The position numbers and the translations under genes were made by a program. A DNA stretch of 64,000 nt, from NCBI GenBank assembly GCA_900467185.1, contig UBPA01000021.1, positions 161,548 through 225,547 of the forward strand. Direction: 5' to 3'. Shown here in pieces: positions 7,065 to 16,243 of the stretch (its first letter is position 1; each line of letters opens with the position of its first letter). This stretch comes from Hyphomicrobiales bacterium (GTDB lineage Bacteria > Pseudomonadota > Alphaproteobacteria > Rhizobiales > Rhizobiaceae). Under the pieces are notes generated by a model. The model worked only from the letters and a program-made list of their open reading frames with translations. It was not told the DNA's origin and searched no databases.

Positions 7065-9127
7065 ACGGAGAGACCCGAGGATTTCGCTTTGTTGCGGAAG
7101 TGGAGAACTCCTTCGATGATGCCCGCAGCATGGGTGCTTGAGGCGATGTAGGAGTGCTTCAATGCGGGAAGCTTGCCAAGATTGTCGGAATAATTGGCAA
7201 CGATGATCGACTGCGGAATAGCCTTCAGCATCTCGATATCGTTTCCGCTGTCGCCCGCCACGAAAACGGAACTTTCTGGTAGGCCGTAGCGGCGGCGCAC
7301 ATGATCGACGGCCGTGCCCTTAGAGGCTTTGATCGGCAAGATATCCAGATAGCGCCTGTGGCTGTGAATAACCGAGGCGAGCACACCGGCATTCTGAAGG
7401 GCTGCGCGTACGCGTTCCACGGTCGCATGGTTGCCATCGCTGAAGTAGCTAAGCTTGAAATCTCGCTGTTCCAGTGGCGCCTGGGGGACCAGACCGGACA
7501 CGCCACGCAACACGCGCTCTACGGCCGATCGCTGCCAGTTTGCCGCAATTGTCTTCAGCCAGCCCTCGTCCAGCTCGTAGGACACCCCATTCTCCGAGAG
7601 TGTGTAGATCTCCGAGCCGACAGAGGTGATCATCACTTCGGGACGGGGCACGTCCTGCTGTTCCAAGACGGCCATCGCACTATGGAAGGACCGTCCTGTG
7701 GCAACGCCGAAAGCAAGGTTTTCCTGCACGCGACGCCAGTTGCCGAAGGCGTGAAGATGCGGAACGGAGCCGACCAGCGTGTTGTCGATGTCGCTGACCA
7801 GCAGCTGGATGGCGCGCTGGGTCGGCAAATCCTGTGGGTACGCGATATCGTGCACGAGGCCATGATACCGCGTGACGTGCCGCTTCCAGTCATAGGCTTT
7901 CACAGCCTTGTCGCCCGACGCAGAAAAACGATCCCACATCTCGGCATCGCGGAAGATCCGCAGCAGCGCATCAGCAATGCCAGTCGCATCGCGCGGGTCG
8001 ACAAGCAGTCCATTGCCGCATGTTTCGATAATATCGTTCGGGCCGCCACTATCTGTCGCAACCAGCGGCAGGCCAGCGGCAGCGGCTTCCAGGAGTGTCA
8101 GGCCGAACGGCTCGTTGAAGGCTGGGTTGACGAAGACGCCGCGCCTGTCCCGTGCATAAGCGTAGTAGGCGGGTATATCTTCGCCACGATGGCTCTTGGG
8201 ATAGGCCACCTTGCCATAAAGGTCGTAGAGGTCGATAAGACGCAAGAGCTCACGAAGGTTGGCCGCCATGTCCGCCTCCAAGGCATCGATGTCTTCGCGC
8301 GAACCTGCTACAATCACAAGATTGGCTGCGGCCTGCAAGGTGTCCGACTGGCCATAGGCTTCGATCAGGCCTGCAAGGTTTTTCTTGGCGACCGGCCTTG
8401 CGATAGCGAGGATGACAGGCTTATCCGGCTCAACCAAAAATCGGGTCATTTCCTGCTCGACGGCAGGCGAGGATGCCGCGCCGCAAAACGCCTTTAGGTC
8501 ACTCCCTGGCGGCAAAACGCGGATCTTCCCGGGATCGTAGTTCTCATAGTCTTTGTATTGAAGTTCCGCTTCGTCGCGGGAGGATGCGATCACAAGAGAG
8601 GCTCTGGCAAGAGCCAGTTCTTCCGCCGCGATCCGCTTGGCAAAGCTGCCATTCAACAGGCAGGATGGTAAAGCCTTCTGCTTGACCTTGCCCAAAGAGT
8701 GGCCGGTAAATAGGAAGGGGATGCCAAGCGCATCCTCGATGCGGGCTGCCACCACCGCAGCGTCAGCATAGTGCGCATGGAGCATATCCGGCCGGATACC
8801 ACCTTCCACAATGTACTCGATCAACGCGTTTGAAAAGCTTTCCAGCTCGGTATGCAGGTCCTCCTTGGCGAGGTACCCCGCGCGCGTCGTGCGGAAGCGG
8901 ACGATGCTGGTCGTCTCGTCCACGCTCTCCACAGCTCTAATGTAATCGTCGCCGAAACCCTCGAAGGCACGCGTCGCGATGACGATGCGTTCGGCTTGCG
9001 GCTGGTCTTTGCAAGCATCAACCAGATCCAGAAGGTAGCGGATATGCCCGCCTGTATCCGTCGTCAGGCCATATTCGACATTGTTTCCGCGAAGGCACCC
9101 TTGAAGTGCGACGTGAAGAACGAACAT
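7061..9127 (-). CDS. Sucrose-phosphate-synthase-like glycosyltransferase fused to an SPP-like phosphatase
   Basis: A 688-residue two-domain protein. Residues 1-430 form a GT4-type synthase of the sucrose-phosphate-synthase group: the N-terminal DTGGHIRYLLDL (24-35), HAHYADAAVVA (118-126), TGHSLGKVK (141-149), and the donor-binding NPAFNEPFGLTLLEAAAAGLP (334-354). Residues 440-680 form a HAD-IIB phosphatase of the sucrose-phosphatase type: DIDNT (446-450) is the catalytic loop and GDSGND near 636 the metal-binding loop. The protein would make a phosphorylated disaccharide and remove the phosphate itself. In Agrobacterium the related mannosylfructose enzymes are separate proteins, so sucrose, mannosylfructose or another glycoside are all possible. 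It leads the minus-strand operon, and its start is 30 bases from that of the divergent GT4 gene. Confidence 0.75.
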   Translation of the reverse strand: MFVLHVALQGCLRGNNVEYGLTTDTGGHIRYLLDLVDACKDQPQAERIVIATRAFEGFGDDYIRAVESVDETTSIVRFRTTRAGYLAKEDLHTELESFSNALIEYIVEGGIRPDMLHAHYADAAVVAARIEDALGIPFLFTGHSLGKVKQKALPSCLLNGSFAKRIAAEELALARASLVIASSRDEAELQYKDYENYDPGKIRVLPPGSDLKAFCGAASSPAVEQEMTRFLVEPDKPVILAIARPVAKKNLAGLIEAYGQSDTLQAAANLVIVAGSREDIDALEADMAANLRELLRLIDLYDLYGKVAYPKSHRGEDIPAYYAYARDRRGVFVNPAFNEPFGLTLLEAAAAGLPLVATDSGGPNDIIETCGNGLLVDPRDATGIADALLRIFRDAEMWDRFSASGDKAVKAYDWKRHVTRYHGLVHDIAYPQDLPTQRAIQLLVSDIDNTLVGSVPHLHAFGNWRRVQENLAFGVATGRSFHSAMAVLEQQDVPRPEVMITSVGSEIYTLSENGVSYELDEGWLKTIAANWQRSAVERVLRGVSGLVPQAPLEQRDFKLSYFSDGNHATVERVRAALQNAGVLASVIHSHRRYLDILPIKASKGTAVDHVRRRYGLPESSVFVAGDSGNDIEMLKAIPQSIIVANYSDNLGKLPALKHSYIASSTHAAGIIEGVLHFRNKAKSSGLSV

Positions 9128-9157
9128 ACATGATCTCCCGTGCAGTCAGGACCTGAA

Positions 9158-10228
9158 ATGCCGAACCGCGACCGTGAACTGAGTGAGCCGATAAAAGTTG
9201 CACAAGTTGCACCGAGTATTTTTCCCGTACCGCCGCTCAACCATGGCGGGACGGAGCGCGTGATCCATGATTTGTCGGTCGGGCTGCAGGCGTTGGGTTG
9301 CCAGGTGACGCTGTTTGCGCCGTCCGATAGCACATGCCCTGTGCCTCGGGTCGGTACCTTGCCAAGCTTGCAATTTCTCGAAAAGAAACATGGTCTTGTG
9401 CCGCCTTCAATTCCTTCGGTTCTCGAGACGGTGCGGATGGAAGAGGTTCGATGCGCCCTGTCTTCGTTTGATATCGTGCATTTCCACGGCGAGTTTTTTC
9501 ACGCAGTGACGCTGGGCGAAAAACGTACAACATCGCTGACGACCATTCACTGGCGCGTCGACGAGCTCGACCGCGAGTTGTTTTTTTCCGCTTTTCCTGA
9601 TCTACCTGTCGCGGCCATTTCAAAATCGCAGGAAGCGTCACTGCCTGTATCGAACCGTGCCGGCGTCGTGTTGCATGGAATCGATCCCGAACGGTTCGAT
9701 CCAAACGATGCGCCAGACTCGTACCTCGCATTCATCGGCCGGATGACCGACCAGAAACGGCCGGATGTTGCAATTCGCGTGGCAAAGGCGGCGGATCGAC
9801 CGATCCGGCTTGCTGGAACCGTCGATGTTGGCAACCCTCTCTACTTCGACACCCATGTGCGCCCGTTTCTCTCCCCGGCTGCGGAATATATCGGTCCTGT
9901 GGACGATGCGGCAAAGAATGTTCTGCTGCGCGGCGCAAGCGCGCTCTTGTTTCCGATCGACTGGCCGGAGCCGTTCGGTCTCGTAATGATCGAGGCAATG
10001 GCCTGCGGCACGCCTGTCATCGCCTGGAACCGGGGCTCCGTTCCCGAAGTCGTGGAGCATGGCGTGACCGGCTTCATCGTCAACAGCGAAGAAGAAGCGG
10101 TGGCGGCTATCGGGCAGATCGGAAGGCTCGACCGGGGCTTGATCCGCGCGCGCTTCGAGCAGCGTTTCACCGCACAGCGCATGGCGCAGGATTATCTGGC
10201 GATCTATCGTAGGCTGCTCCAGCGATGA
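9158..10228 (+). CDS. GT4 glycosyltransferase
   Basis: A 356-residue GT-B enzyme. The N-terminal domain has VPPLNHGGTERVIHDL, the usual GT4 opening, and the C-terminal domain has PEPFGLVMIEAMACGTPVIA and the E-x7-E donor-binding pattern. A GTG at 9140 is in frame, but the ATG at 9158 has AGGA six bases upstream and is preferred. It is the first gene of the plus-strand operon and overlaps the next gene by four bases. It is probably a cytosolic or membrane-associated transferase; the donor is unknown. Confidence 0.75.
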   Translation: MPNRDRELSEPIKVAQVAPSIFPVPPLNHGGTERVIHDLSVGLQALGCQVTLFAPSDSTCPVPRVGTLPSLQFLEKKHGLVPPSIPSVLETVRMEEVRCALSSFDIVHFHGEFFHAVTLGEKRTTSLTTIHWRVDELDRELFFSAFPDLPVAAISKSQEASLPVSNRAGVVLHGIDPERFDPNDAPDSYLAFIGRMTDQKRPDVAIRVAKAADRPIRLAGTVDVGNPLYFDTHVRPFLSPAAEYIGPVDDAAKNVLLRGASALLFPIDWPEPFGLVMIEAMACGTPVIAWNRGSVPEVVEHGVTGFIVNSEEEAVAAIGQIGRLDRGLIRARFEQRFTAQRMAQDYLAIYRRLLQR

Positions 10229-11430
10229 TGCGCACCGCTCTCATTGCCTGGGATTATCCGCCATCGCCAAGCGGGCTTTCAACGGCGGCGCGAGAGATCG
10301 CGGGAAGCCTGATGGCACAAGGCTGCGACGTCACGGTGTTTTCCGGCGACAGAACCGGCACGAGCACGAGTGACGGCGTGCGCATCATCGGCTGCGCGAT
10401 ACCAGAGCGCTCGGGGCTCGGGCGGTTGCGGACCTATGCCGGCATCGGCCATGTCGCAGCACCCCGGCGGTTTCGGGACGTGGTGCTCACCGCCCATGCA
10501 GAGGTGCCGTTCGATGTGGTCGAGGCGACCAACTGGTATGCGCCAGCCGTGCTGCTGGCCGGGCGTCGGGATCTGCCGCTCGTCACGCGCAACTCCACGC
10601 CCGCCTCCTGGTCGCGGGAAAGCCACCTTTCACCTCGCAACCGGCTGGATGCCTGGATGGCAGATATGTTGGAGCGCCGGCAGGCAAACGCCAGTGCGGC
10701 ACTGATTTCCAACACGACCGAACATGGACGTCGCATTGCCGAACTCTACGGTCTGGATGCGCGCCGCACGCACGCGACGATCGGCCTCTCTCTGTCTGAA
10801 ACTTTACTGACGCGGGCTAGCAAGGCAGCATATCCGGCCGGCAAGGAGCCGTTCCGTCTTCTCTTCGTCGGCAGAGCCGAGGCAAGGAAAGGCTTTCGCG
10901 AATTCATGGATGCGGTTGCTCTTGTCGCCCATGAGGCCGATGCTGGTCTGGTAGCGGATTTCCGCGTCGACCTCCTGGGTGTGCCCGACAGCGACCTGCC
11001 GGAGACGTTGCCCCCGGGCGCCCGCCGGCGCATTCAAGCTTTCGGCCGACAACCGGACGGGATGCTGTTTGATCTTTACGAGGCCGCCCATATCGTTGCA
11101 GCACCCTCGCGTTACGAGAGTTTCGGCCTTGTCTATCAGGAAGCGATCGCCTTCGGTCGCCCGATCCTCGCTTCGGCGGAGGACCCAAGCGCACGTGAAT
11201 TTGTCGGTCGGACTGGAGCGGGCCTGCTCGCCTCGGCAACGGAGGGTGGAGCCATCGCAGAACGTCTGAAGGACATGCTGATCTCCGACACGCTTCGCGG
11301 TGAGCTGCGCTCGAAGGCATTGAAGGCGGCCGGAACCTTCACCCGTGCCACGCTCGGCCGCCAGACGATCGAGGTTTACGAGCAGGCTATTTCCAGTCAT
11401 CGCGACACCGGATCGGCGAGGGCATCGTGA
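10225..11430 (+). CDS. GT4 glycosyltransferase
   Basis: A 401-residue GT-B enzyme with the GT4 N-terminal motif DYPPSPSGLSTAAREIA and the C-terminal PSRYESFGLVYQEAIAFGRPI donor-site block. ATG at 10225 overlaps the preceding TGA (ATGA), and its own end overlaps the GTG of the next gene by four bases, so it is tightly coupled to both neighbours. It differs from the upstream GT4 enough to be a separate activity rather than a recent duplicate. Confidence 0.75.
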   Translation: MMRTALIAWDYPPSPSGLSTAAREIAGSLMAQGCDVTVFSGDRTGTSTSDGVRIIGCAIPERSGLGRLRTYAGIGHVAAPRRFRDVVLTAHAEVPFDVVEATNWYAPAVLLAGRRDLPLVTRNSTPASWSRESHLSPRNRLDAWMADMLERRQANASAALISNTTEHGRRIAELYGLDARRTHATIGLSLSETLLTRASKAAYPAGKEPFRLLFVGRAEARKGFREFMDAVALVAHEADAGLVADFRVDLLGVPDSDLPETLPPGARRRIQAFGRQPDGMLFDLYEAAHIVAAPSRYESFGLVYQEAIAFGRPILASAEDPSAREFVGRTGAGLLASATEGGAIAERLKDMLISDTLRGELRSKALKAAGTFTRATLGRQTIEVYEQAISSHRDTGSARAS

Positions 11431-12002
11431 CGCGGATCGCCATCATCGGCAACGCGCCCGAGTTCGACGGTCGAGATCTCGATATTGACGGTTACGATTA
11501 CGTCGTCAGGTTCAACAACACGGCTGGGCTCGGCTCCACGAGCGGCACAAAAACATCTCGACTTGTACTGGTCAGCCGCGGCGGACAGCCAGCAGAATGG
11601 CTTGCCGATCCAACGTTCTTAGACCGGAAGGCCGTGCAGGAAGCCGAGTGCGTCACGCTTGTGTTTCCCCCGTCGCGTAAGCCTGAAGACGAGTGCCATG
11701 CCAATGGTCTTCGTCAGCGCCTTGAACCCCTTGGCAAAACGATCGACTGGATCGACGCGGCCACGGAGAAAAGGGCGCGTGCCGCGCTTCTCTCCCACGG
11801 CGCATGCACGACATCCGCAGTCAGCTCCGGCTTTCTCTATTGTTTCAGAATGCTGGAAGACGGAACTTCAACCGCATCGTTCGACATCTTTGGCTTTGGC
11901 TTCGATGGCTGGGAGGGGCATGCATGGAGCGCCGAACGCGCGTGGTTCGAGGCCGCTCATAACGCCGGCCGGCTTGTGCTGCACGCGCTAATCAAACGCT
12001 GA
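11427..12002 (+). CDS. Putative GT29/sialyltransferase-like protein
   Basis: A 191-residue protein starting at GTG 11427, overlapping the upstream stop. It opens with IIGNAPEFDG and YDYVVRFNN, the short signature shared by family 29-type and related bacterial glycosyltransferases (a glycine-rich nucleotide loop then a VxRFN motif). Near residues 127-138 it has SHGACTTSAVSSGF, resembling the conserved Ser/Gly-rich block of that group, and late in the protein FGFGFDGWEGHAW. No membrane anchor is visible. The assignment rests on short motifs; the safe statement is a small glycosyltransferase-like enzyme in a glycan operon. Confidence 0.5.
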   Translation: MTRIAIIGNAPEFDGRDLDIDGYDYVVRFNNTAGLGSTSGTKTSRLVLVSRGGQPAEWLADPTFLDRKAVQEAECVTLVFPPSRKPEDECHANGLRQRLEPLGKTIDWIDAATEKRARAALLSHGACTTSAVSSGFLYCFRMLEDGTSTASFDIFGFGFDGWEGHAWSAERAWFEAAHNAGRLVLHALIKR

Positions 12003-12027
12003 CACAGGACCGGGCGGGGAGCACAAC

Positions 12028-13023
12028 ATGCCAGATGCAATAACTGCTAGGTGTCCACTTTGCCACGCCCGTGGCATCGAACCAACAGTGCGGACGTTGC
12101 TTAGCGGCAACGTCGTTCGCAGCTTTGACTATGCCTGCTCTCACTGCGGTCTGCTGCTCAATGAGCCGGTCATCCGGCTTGATCCCCTGCAGACTGATGT
12201 GCTCCTCCGAAGTCTTTGCGCGCAAACATCGGCAACCGTTCAGGCTGATGCACTTCTGGGCTGTGACATCTATACGTTGCGGACGATCGCGACCCGATTC
12301 AACTTGGCTGCTTCGCCAGCAAGCACCACTCAATTGCATCAACTCGCCAATCCACACGGAACGTTGTCGGCAGAAGCCCATCTTGTTCCCTTAGAGACCC
12401 TTACGCCGACGCCGGTCGCCTTAGGGATCCTGTGCAGTGATCGGGAGGCGGGATCCGTGCTTCAGACGGCAGCGCTCTATTCGTCTTGGGCGGCTGAGGT
12501 GGTCGTTCTCGTCGATCGCGCTGGAGACCCATCCAAGACGTGGCAGGAAAGCAGCGACGGCTTCGTGAGGGTGTCCTCACGCCTGCTGAGTGGAAATTTT
12601 GCGGATCAGCGAAATGCGTTGCAAGCCCTCTGTCGCAGTTCTTGGATGTTCCAGTTGGATGCCGACGAGGACGTTTCGCCGGAATTGGGAAATATCCTTA
12701 CGCGTCTTGTCACGCTTGCCGACCGGCAAGGCGCCGTTTCCATCGGCCTTGCACGCGAAAATCTGGTCGATGGACAACGGGCCGACCTCTACCCCGATCT
12801 GCAATATCGCCTGAACCGGCGCGACATTTCCTATGAAGGCATCGTGCACGAGCGACCTACGCGCGCTTGGCAGAAAAGCTTCATTGCTCTTTCCGGCGTC
12901 ATTCGGCACCACCTCACGGCCGATCGTGTCGCTAACCGATCCAAAATATACGAGAGGCTGCAGCCTGGTGGTGGGCGCCTGTTCGAAGAGCATGCCCTTC
13001 AACGTTCCTTCTCGTTTGTATGA
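12028..13023 (+). CDS. Zinc-ribbon plus GT2-like glycosyltransferase
   Basis: A 331-residue protein. Residues 9-42 hold two CxxC pairs (CPLCH ... CSHCG), a probable zinc ribbon. The rest resembles the WaaE-type GT2 family: LLSGNFADQRNALQ, then QLDADEDVSPEL, where DAD is the likely DxD metal site, and SYEGIVHERP. The last residues (about LQPGGGRLFEEH onward) run close to an IS21 remnant, so the original C-terminus may have been cut and replaced. It is the last gene of the plus-strand glycan operon, 25 bases after the previous stop. It probably transfers a sugar to a surface or storage glycan. Confidence 0.6.
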   Translation: MPDAITARCPLCHARGIEPTVRTLLSGNVVRSFDYACSHCGLLLNEPVIRLDPLQTDVLLRSLCAQTSATVQADALLGCDIYTLRTIATRFNLAASPASTTQLHQLANPHGTLSAEAHLVPLETLTPTPVALGILCSDREAGSVLQTAALYSSWAAEVVVLVDRAGDPSKTWQESSDGFVRVSSRLLSGNFADQRNALQALCRSSWMFQLDADEDVSPELGNILTRLVTLADRQGAVSIGLARENLVDGQRADLYPDLQYRLNRRDISYEGIVHERPTRAWQKSFIALSGVIRHHLTADRVANRSKIYERLQPGGGRLFEEHALQRSFSFV

Positions 13024-13042
13024 AAAGGCTCCGCTTCTAATT

Positions 13043-13530
13043 TCATAGGCTGCGGAAGAGCCGTGCGCCGCCTGAGGCACTGAACGATAGATAGCCAAGC
13101 TCATCGAGAATGACGAGATCGGAAGGTGTCAGACGGTTAGCGATCTGGCCTGGACGGCACTGCGCTTTCTCCTGTTCCAGGGCGTTGCCCAGTTCCACGG
13201 TTGAGAAGAACAGGACCCGCTTATGATGATGCTCGATGGGCTCGATACCGATCGCAGTCGCGATATGCGTCTTGCCCGTGCCGAGACCGGCGACCAGCAC
13301 GATCTTGTTGGCGTCGTCGAGGAAGTCGCAGCGATGAAGCTGTGCACGAGGGCCTCGTTGAGCTCGCTGCTGGCGAAGACGAAGCCACCAGATCACGATA
13401 GGCTGGAGAGCGTGCGGCTTCGAGCTGATAGGCCGTCGATCGGACCGCTCGTTCCACGGTCTCTGCCTTGAGCAGTTGGGAAAGAATAAGAATCGCAGCC
13501 TCGAACGCCGGCGATCCCTGCTCGGTCAAA
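13043..13530 (-). pseudogene. IS21-family IstB ATPase remnant
   Basis: The minus strand encodes pieces of the IS21 helper ATPase: LLKAETVERAVRSTAYQLEAAR in one frame (13440-13500), then in another HRCDFLDDANKIVLVAGLGTGKTHIATAIG (Walker A), RVLFFSTVELGNALEQEK, and LVILDELGYLSFSASGGA (Walker B). A frameshift separates the N- and C-terminal parts, and the C-terminus stops short after the GGA motif. There is no IstA frame beside it. Confidence 0.8.
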
Positions 13531-14442
13531 TCACCGACGGCATTGGCAAACCGAGGCCTTCAAGCAGCTCAATGGCGGCGTGAACCGCGGTCACGCGCAC
13601 GTCGAGATGGCCGCTATCACCACGGCCAACACGACCGTCGGTACAAGGCGCTCCGCCTTAACATGGCTCGTGCCGGCTGACCGCCGACCAGGTATCGTGA
13701 CGACGCCAGATCGCGCCTTGACCGTCCACGACCTAATCGCGCCCGGCCAGACCACGGCGGGTTCGATTGAGTTTGTCCAGGAAATTGGCTGCACAAACAA
13801 CGCTGCACCGGTCGCCGAGACGACGCAAAAGCCCTATTCCGACATCACGCTTGACATAAAGTTGGCACCTGTTCGCACGATCGCCCCCCTGTTCAAGCTC
13901 TCGATCCAGATGCTGCAGGATGCCCTGGGTCTGGTCAGCTACCTCAATCTCCGAGGCACCACAGGGTGGCAAAAGACTTTGCGGATGTGCGGCGGATCTT
14001 CGCGAAGGAGTTCCGAGCGCTTTGCACCAAGTCCGCCATGTCCGGCAATGCACTGGCAGGATTTTCGGCATGCACGTCGTTGGCCGGGAAGGCTTGCCAC
14101 AGGCGTTTATGCTGTCTAACCACGCGGGCCACGGGACGGAGCTTTGGGCGTTAGTGGACGTTCCCTATTGTCTCGTGACGCCGCCCGTTGACGACGCTCT
14201 GCTGCCGCTTGAAGGTGGCGAGCCTTTGCTTGCTCTCATGTCGATCTGCGAACGTTAGGCGCGCTGCAGGAACGAGATGGGCGGCCAGTTTACCTTCTGC
14301 ACCGTACGTCAAGAGAGAGTCGTGATGGAGCCGTTTGCGCGGTCGGCAGAGGCTGAGTGACGCCACGGTCAGAAATTTACCATTTATTAATTTAATGCCC
14401 TCTGGACATGTAACCTAGTTCTAATCGAATTCGCTTTGGATT
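13531..14442. other. No intact gene recognised
   Basis: About 900 bases between the IS21 remnant and the membrane enzyme gene. Several mid-length frames exist on both strands (plus 13580-14119, minus 13733-14071), but they overlap each other, lack good ribosome sites, and match no family I recognise. The last 70 bases turn AT-rich and probably hold the promoter of the gene at 14476. Confidence 0.4.
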
Positions 14443-14475
14443 ATGACAGAATTGTGTCAACTGGGGGCGTTTCAT

Positions 14476-16152
14476 ATGTCAATGCAAGGATTACTAAGCA
14501 GACCAGCGCTATTTGCTCTTGCTGCCGGGGCAGTATCCTACTTTTTCTTGGTGTATTATTTTGATACACGTTGGCGGTATATGCCATATACGTTTGCTTT
14601 TACAGCATCTGTCGCTACGGTTGTGTTCTTGATCTCGCGGCGCGTCGTATTCTCCCTCTATTTGTCTGGCACAATCATAATCCTACTGGCCGTTGTTTCC
14701 GCCGTGAAGTTTCGACTGAAGGGTTTGGCACTGCATCTCTTTGACTTTGTTTTCACCGGTGGCGACATGGCGACCGTCAAATTTTTGCTGCTCAACTACA
14801 CGTCGATTGCATTGGTGTCGTTTTTTTCTCTAGCTATTGCCGGTGCAGCTTTGACGTTCATCTTTCGCAAGGAGGTTCCGCTCCCATTCCGTTGGCTTGC
14901 GGGAGGTCCTGCGTTTTTTGCTGCGGTCGGCGTCACATACGCTGCTCATCCGTTTCACGACGTCAAGGAGTCAGAGTTTCTGCCTTATGTCGCGGGATAC
15001 AACGCCTCGGCGTTTCCTCTGTCCTTCGCGAATGTACCAGACATGGTAGGCTGGGTACCGCTGTCACGTAAAGTAAAGGAGGCTCCCGACGGCAAGAAGA
15101 TAATCGACAGTGCCGATTGCAGTCGGACGCGCAACCGGCCGGACATCGTTATGGTGCTATCAGAAAGTCAATCATCGCCACTTGTCCTGAAGGATCTGAC
15201 CTTTCCGAAAGCGGTGACAGACAGCTATCGCTCGGACGACGGCACGATAAAGCCCTTGTTCGTCGAAACCGTCGGCGGCGGAACCTGGATGACGAACTTC
15301 AGCGTCATGACCAGCCTGTCGAGCGCCGATTATGGCTGGCAGGCCTCCTACGTCACCCGTGTGCTTGACGGTAAGGTCAGAGGTGCGTTCCCTGAGCTGC
15401 TAGCTCAGTGCGGCTACCGCACAATTACAGTCATGCCCATGCCGACTGCGGCGTTCAATGAAGGCCAATTCCTAAAGTCGATTGGCTTCCAGGAGGTGAT
15501 CGGGGCAGAGATGACCGGACACGAGCCTATGTCTGTTCGGGACAAGGTTTACTTCGACTATGTCAACGATCTGATCGCGAAGCATCGCAAGGAAGATGGC
15601 AGGCCGCTTCTCATAGCTGTCCAAACCATGTTCACGCACGCACCATATGAAGCCACGCTATTGCCAGAAGCTGCAGAGGAAGCGCCGACCTTTCACTCTT
15701 CTGCTGATATCAACGAGTACATGAGGCGGATTACCATCTCCAGAGCTGATCTGCAGGCGTTTCTTGCCGCCCGGAAGTCAGACGCCGGTCCTAACGGCAC
15801 CCTCGTCATAGAGTTCGGCGACCACCAGTCAGTTGCGACGCGCGATATGATGCTTGCCACTTTGCCAGCCGATACTTTGACCGACTTCCGTTCGAAGATC
15901 TACGAAACCTTCTATGCTGTTCATGCATACGAGACTCCGCTGGATTTCTCGAGCCTGAATAAGCCAGAAGATGTGCCTTATCTTATTCCGCGACTGATTG
16001 CCGCCGCCAAGCTTCCTACGTCGACAAAATACGATGATCTAGTTGCGCTTAGCGAGCGCTGCGAAGGACACTTCCACACTTGCAATGACAGAACGGCTGT
16101 CGACACACACATAAAGGGTTTAGTGGTAGCTGGAATGCTCAAGCTTGAATAA
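14476..16152 (+). CDS. LTA-synthase-type membrane sulfatase-fold enzyme
   Basis: A 558-residue protein with five or so N-terminal membrane segments (residues 1-190 are strongly hydrophobic) and a C-terminal extracytoplasmic domain of the alkaline-phosphatase/sulfatase fold. Landmarks are PDIVMVLSESQSSP (metal site), then GGTWMTNFSVMTSLSS, where Thr is the expected nucleophile position, and VIEFGDHQSV near residue 450, the late metal site. Such enzymes move phosphoglycerol or phosphoethanolamine groups onto membrane-linked glycans (OpgB, EptA, LtaS families). The in-frame ATG at 14443 is possible, but the one at 14476 has GGGGG eight bases upstream. No partner gene is next to it, though a glycan cluster lies 1.5 kb away. 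Confidence 0.7.
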   Translation: MSMQGLLSRPALFALAAGAVSYFFLVYYFDTRWRYMPYTFAFTASVATVVFLISRRVVFSLYLSGTIIILLAVVSAVKFRLKGLALHLFDFVFTGGDMATVKFLLLNYTSIALVSFFSLAIAGAALTFIFRKEVPLPFRWLAGGPAFFAAVGVTYAAHPFHDVKESEFLPYVAGYNASAFPLSFANVPDMVGWVPLSRKVKEAPDGKKIIDSADCSRTRNRPDIVMVLSESQSSPLVLKDLTFPKAVTDSYRSDDGTIKPLFVETVGGGTWMTNFSVMTSLSSADYGWQASYVTRVLDGKVRGAFPELLAQCGYRTITVMPMPTAAFNEGQFLKSIGFQEVIGAEMTGHEPMSVRDKVYFDYVNDLIAKHRKEDGRPLLIAVQTMFTHAPYEATLLPEAAEEAPTFHSSADINEYMRRITISRADLQAFLAARKSDAGPNGTLVIEFGDHQSVATRDMMLATLPADTLTDFRSKIYETFYAVHAYETPLDFSSLNKPEDVPYLIPRLIAAAKLPTSTKYDDLVALSERCEGHFHTCNDRTAVDTHIKGLVVAGMLKLE

Positions 16153-16206
16153 GCAGGAGCTACATTGCAGACGTACATTCCGATGCACTATATTAACAAT
16201 TCAAAA

Positions 16207-16236
16207 TGGCCGCCGCCCTTTGCAGTGCGACGGCCA
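16207..16236. terminator. Bidirectional hairpin terminator
   Basis: A 10-base stem TGGCCGCCGC / GCGACGGCCA with one G-T mismatch lies between convergent genes. On the minus strand it is followed by TTTTGAATTG, on the plus strand by CTTCTTTTC, so it can serve both the gene ending at 16152 and the one ending at 16244. Confidence 0.65.
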
Positions 16237-16243
16237 CTTCTTT

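Noticed and set aside
7301..8497. 398-residue plus-strand frame opposite the fused synthase
   Set aside because: Shadow of the synthase/phosphatase gene; no ribosome site or domain.
13580..14119. 179-residue plus-strand frame after the IS21 remnant
   Set aside because: Low-information translation overlapping equally long minus-strand frames; probably decayed mobile-element DNA.
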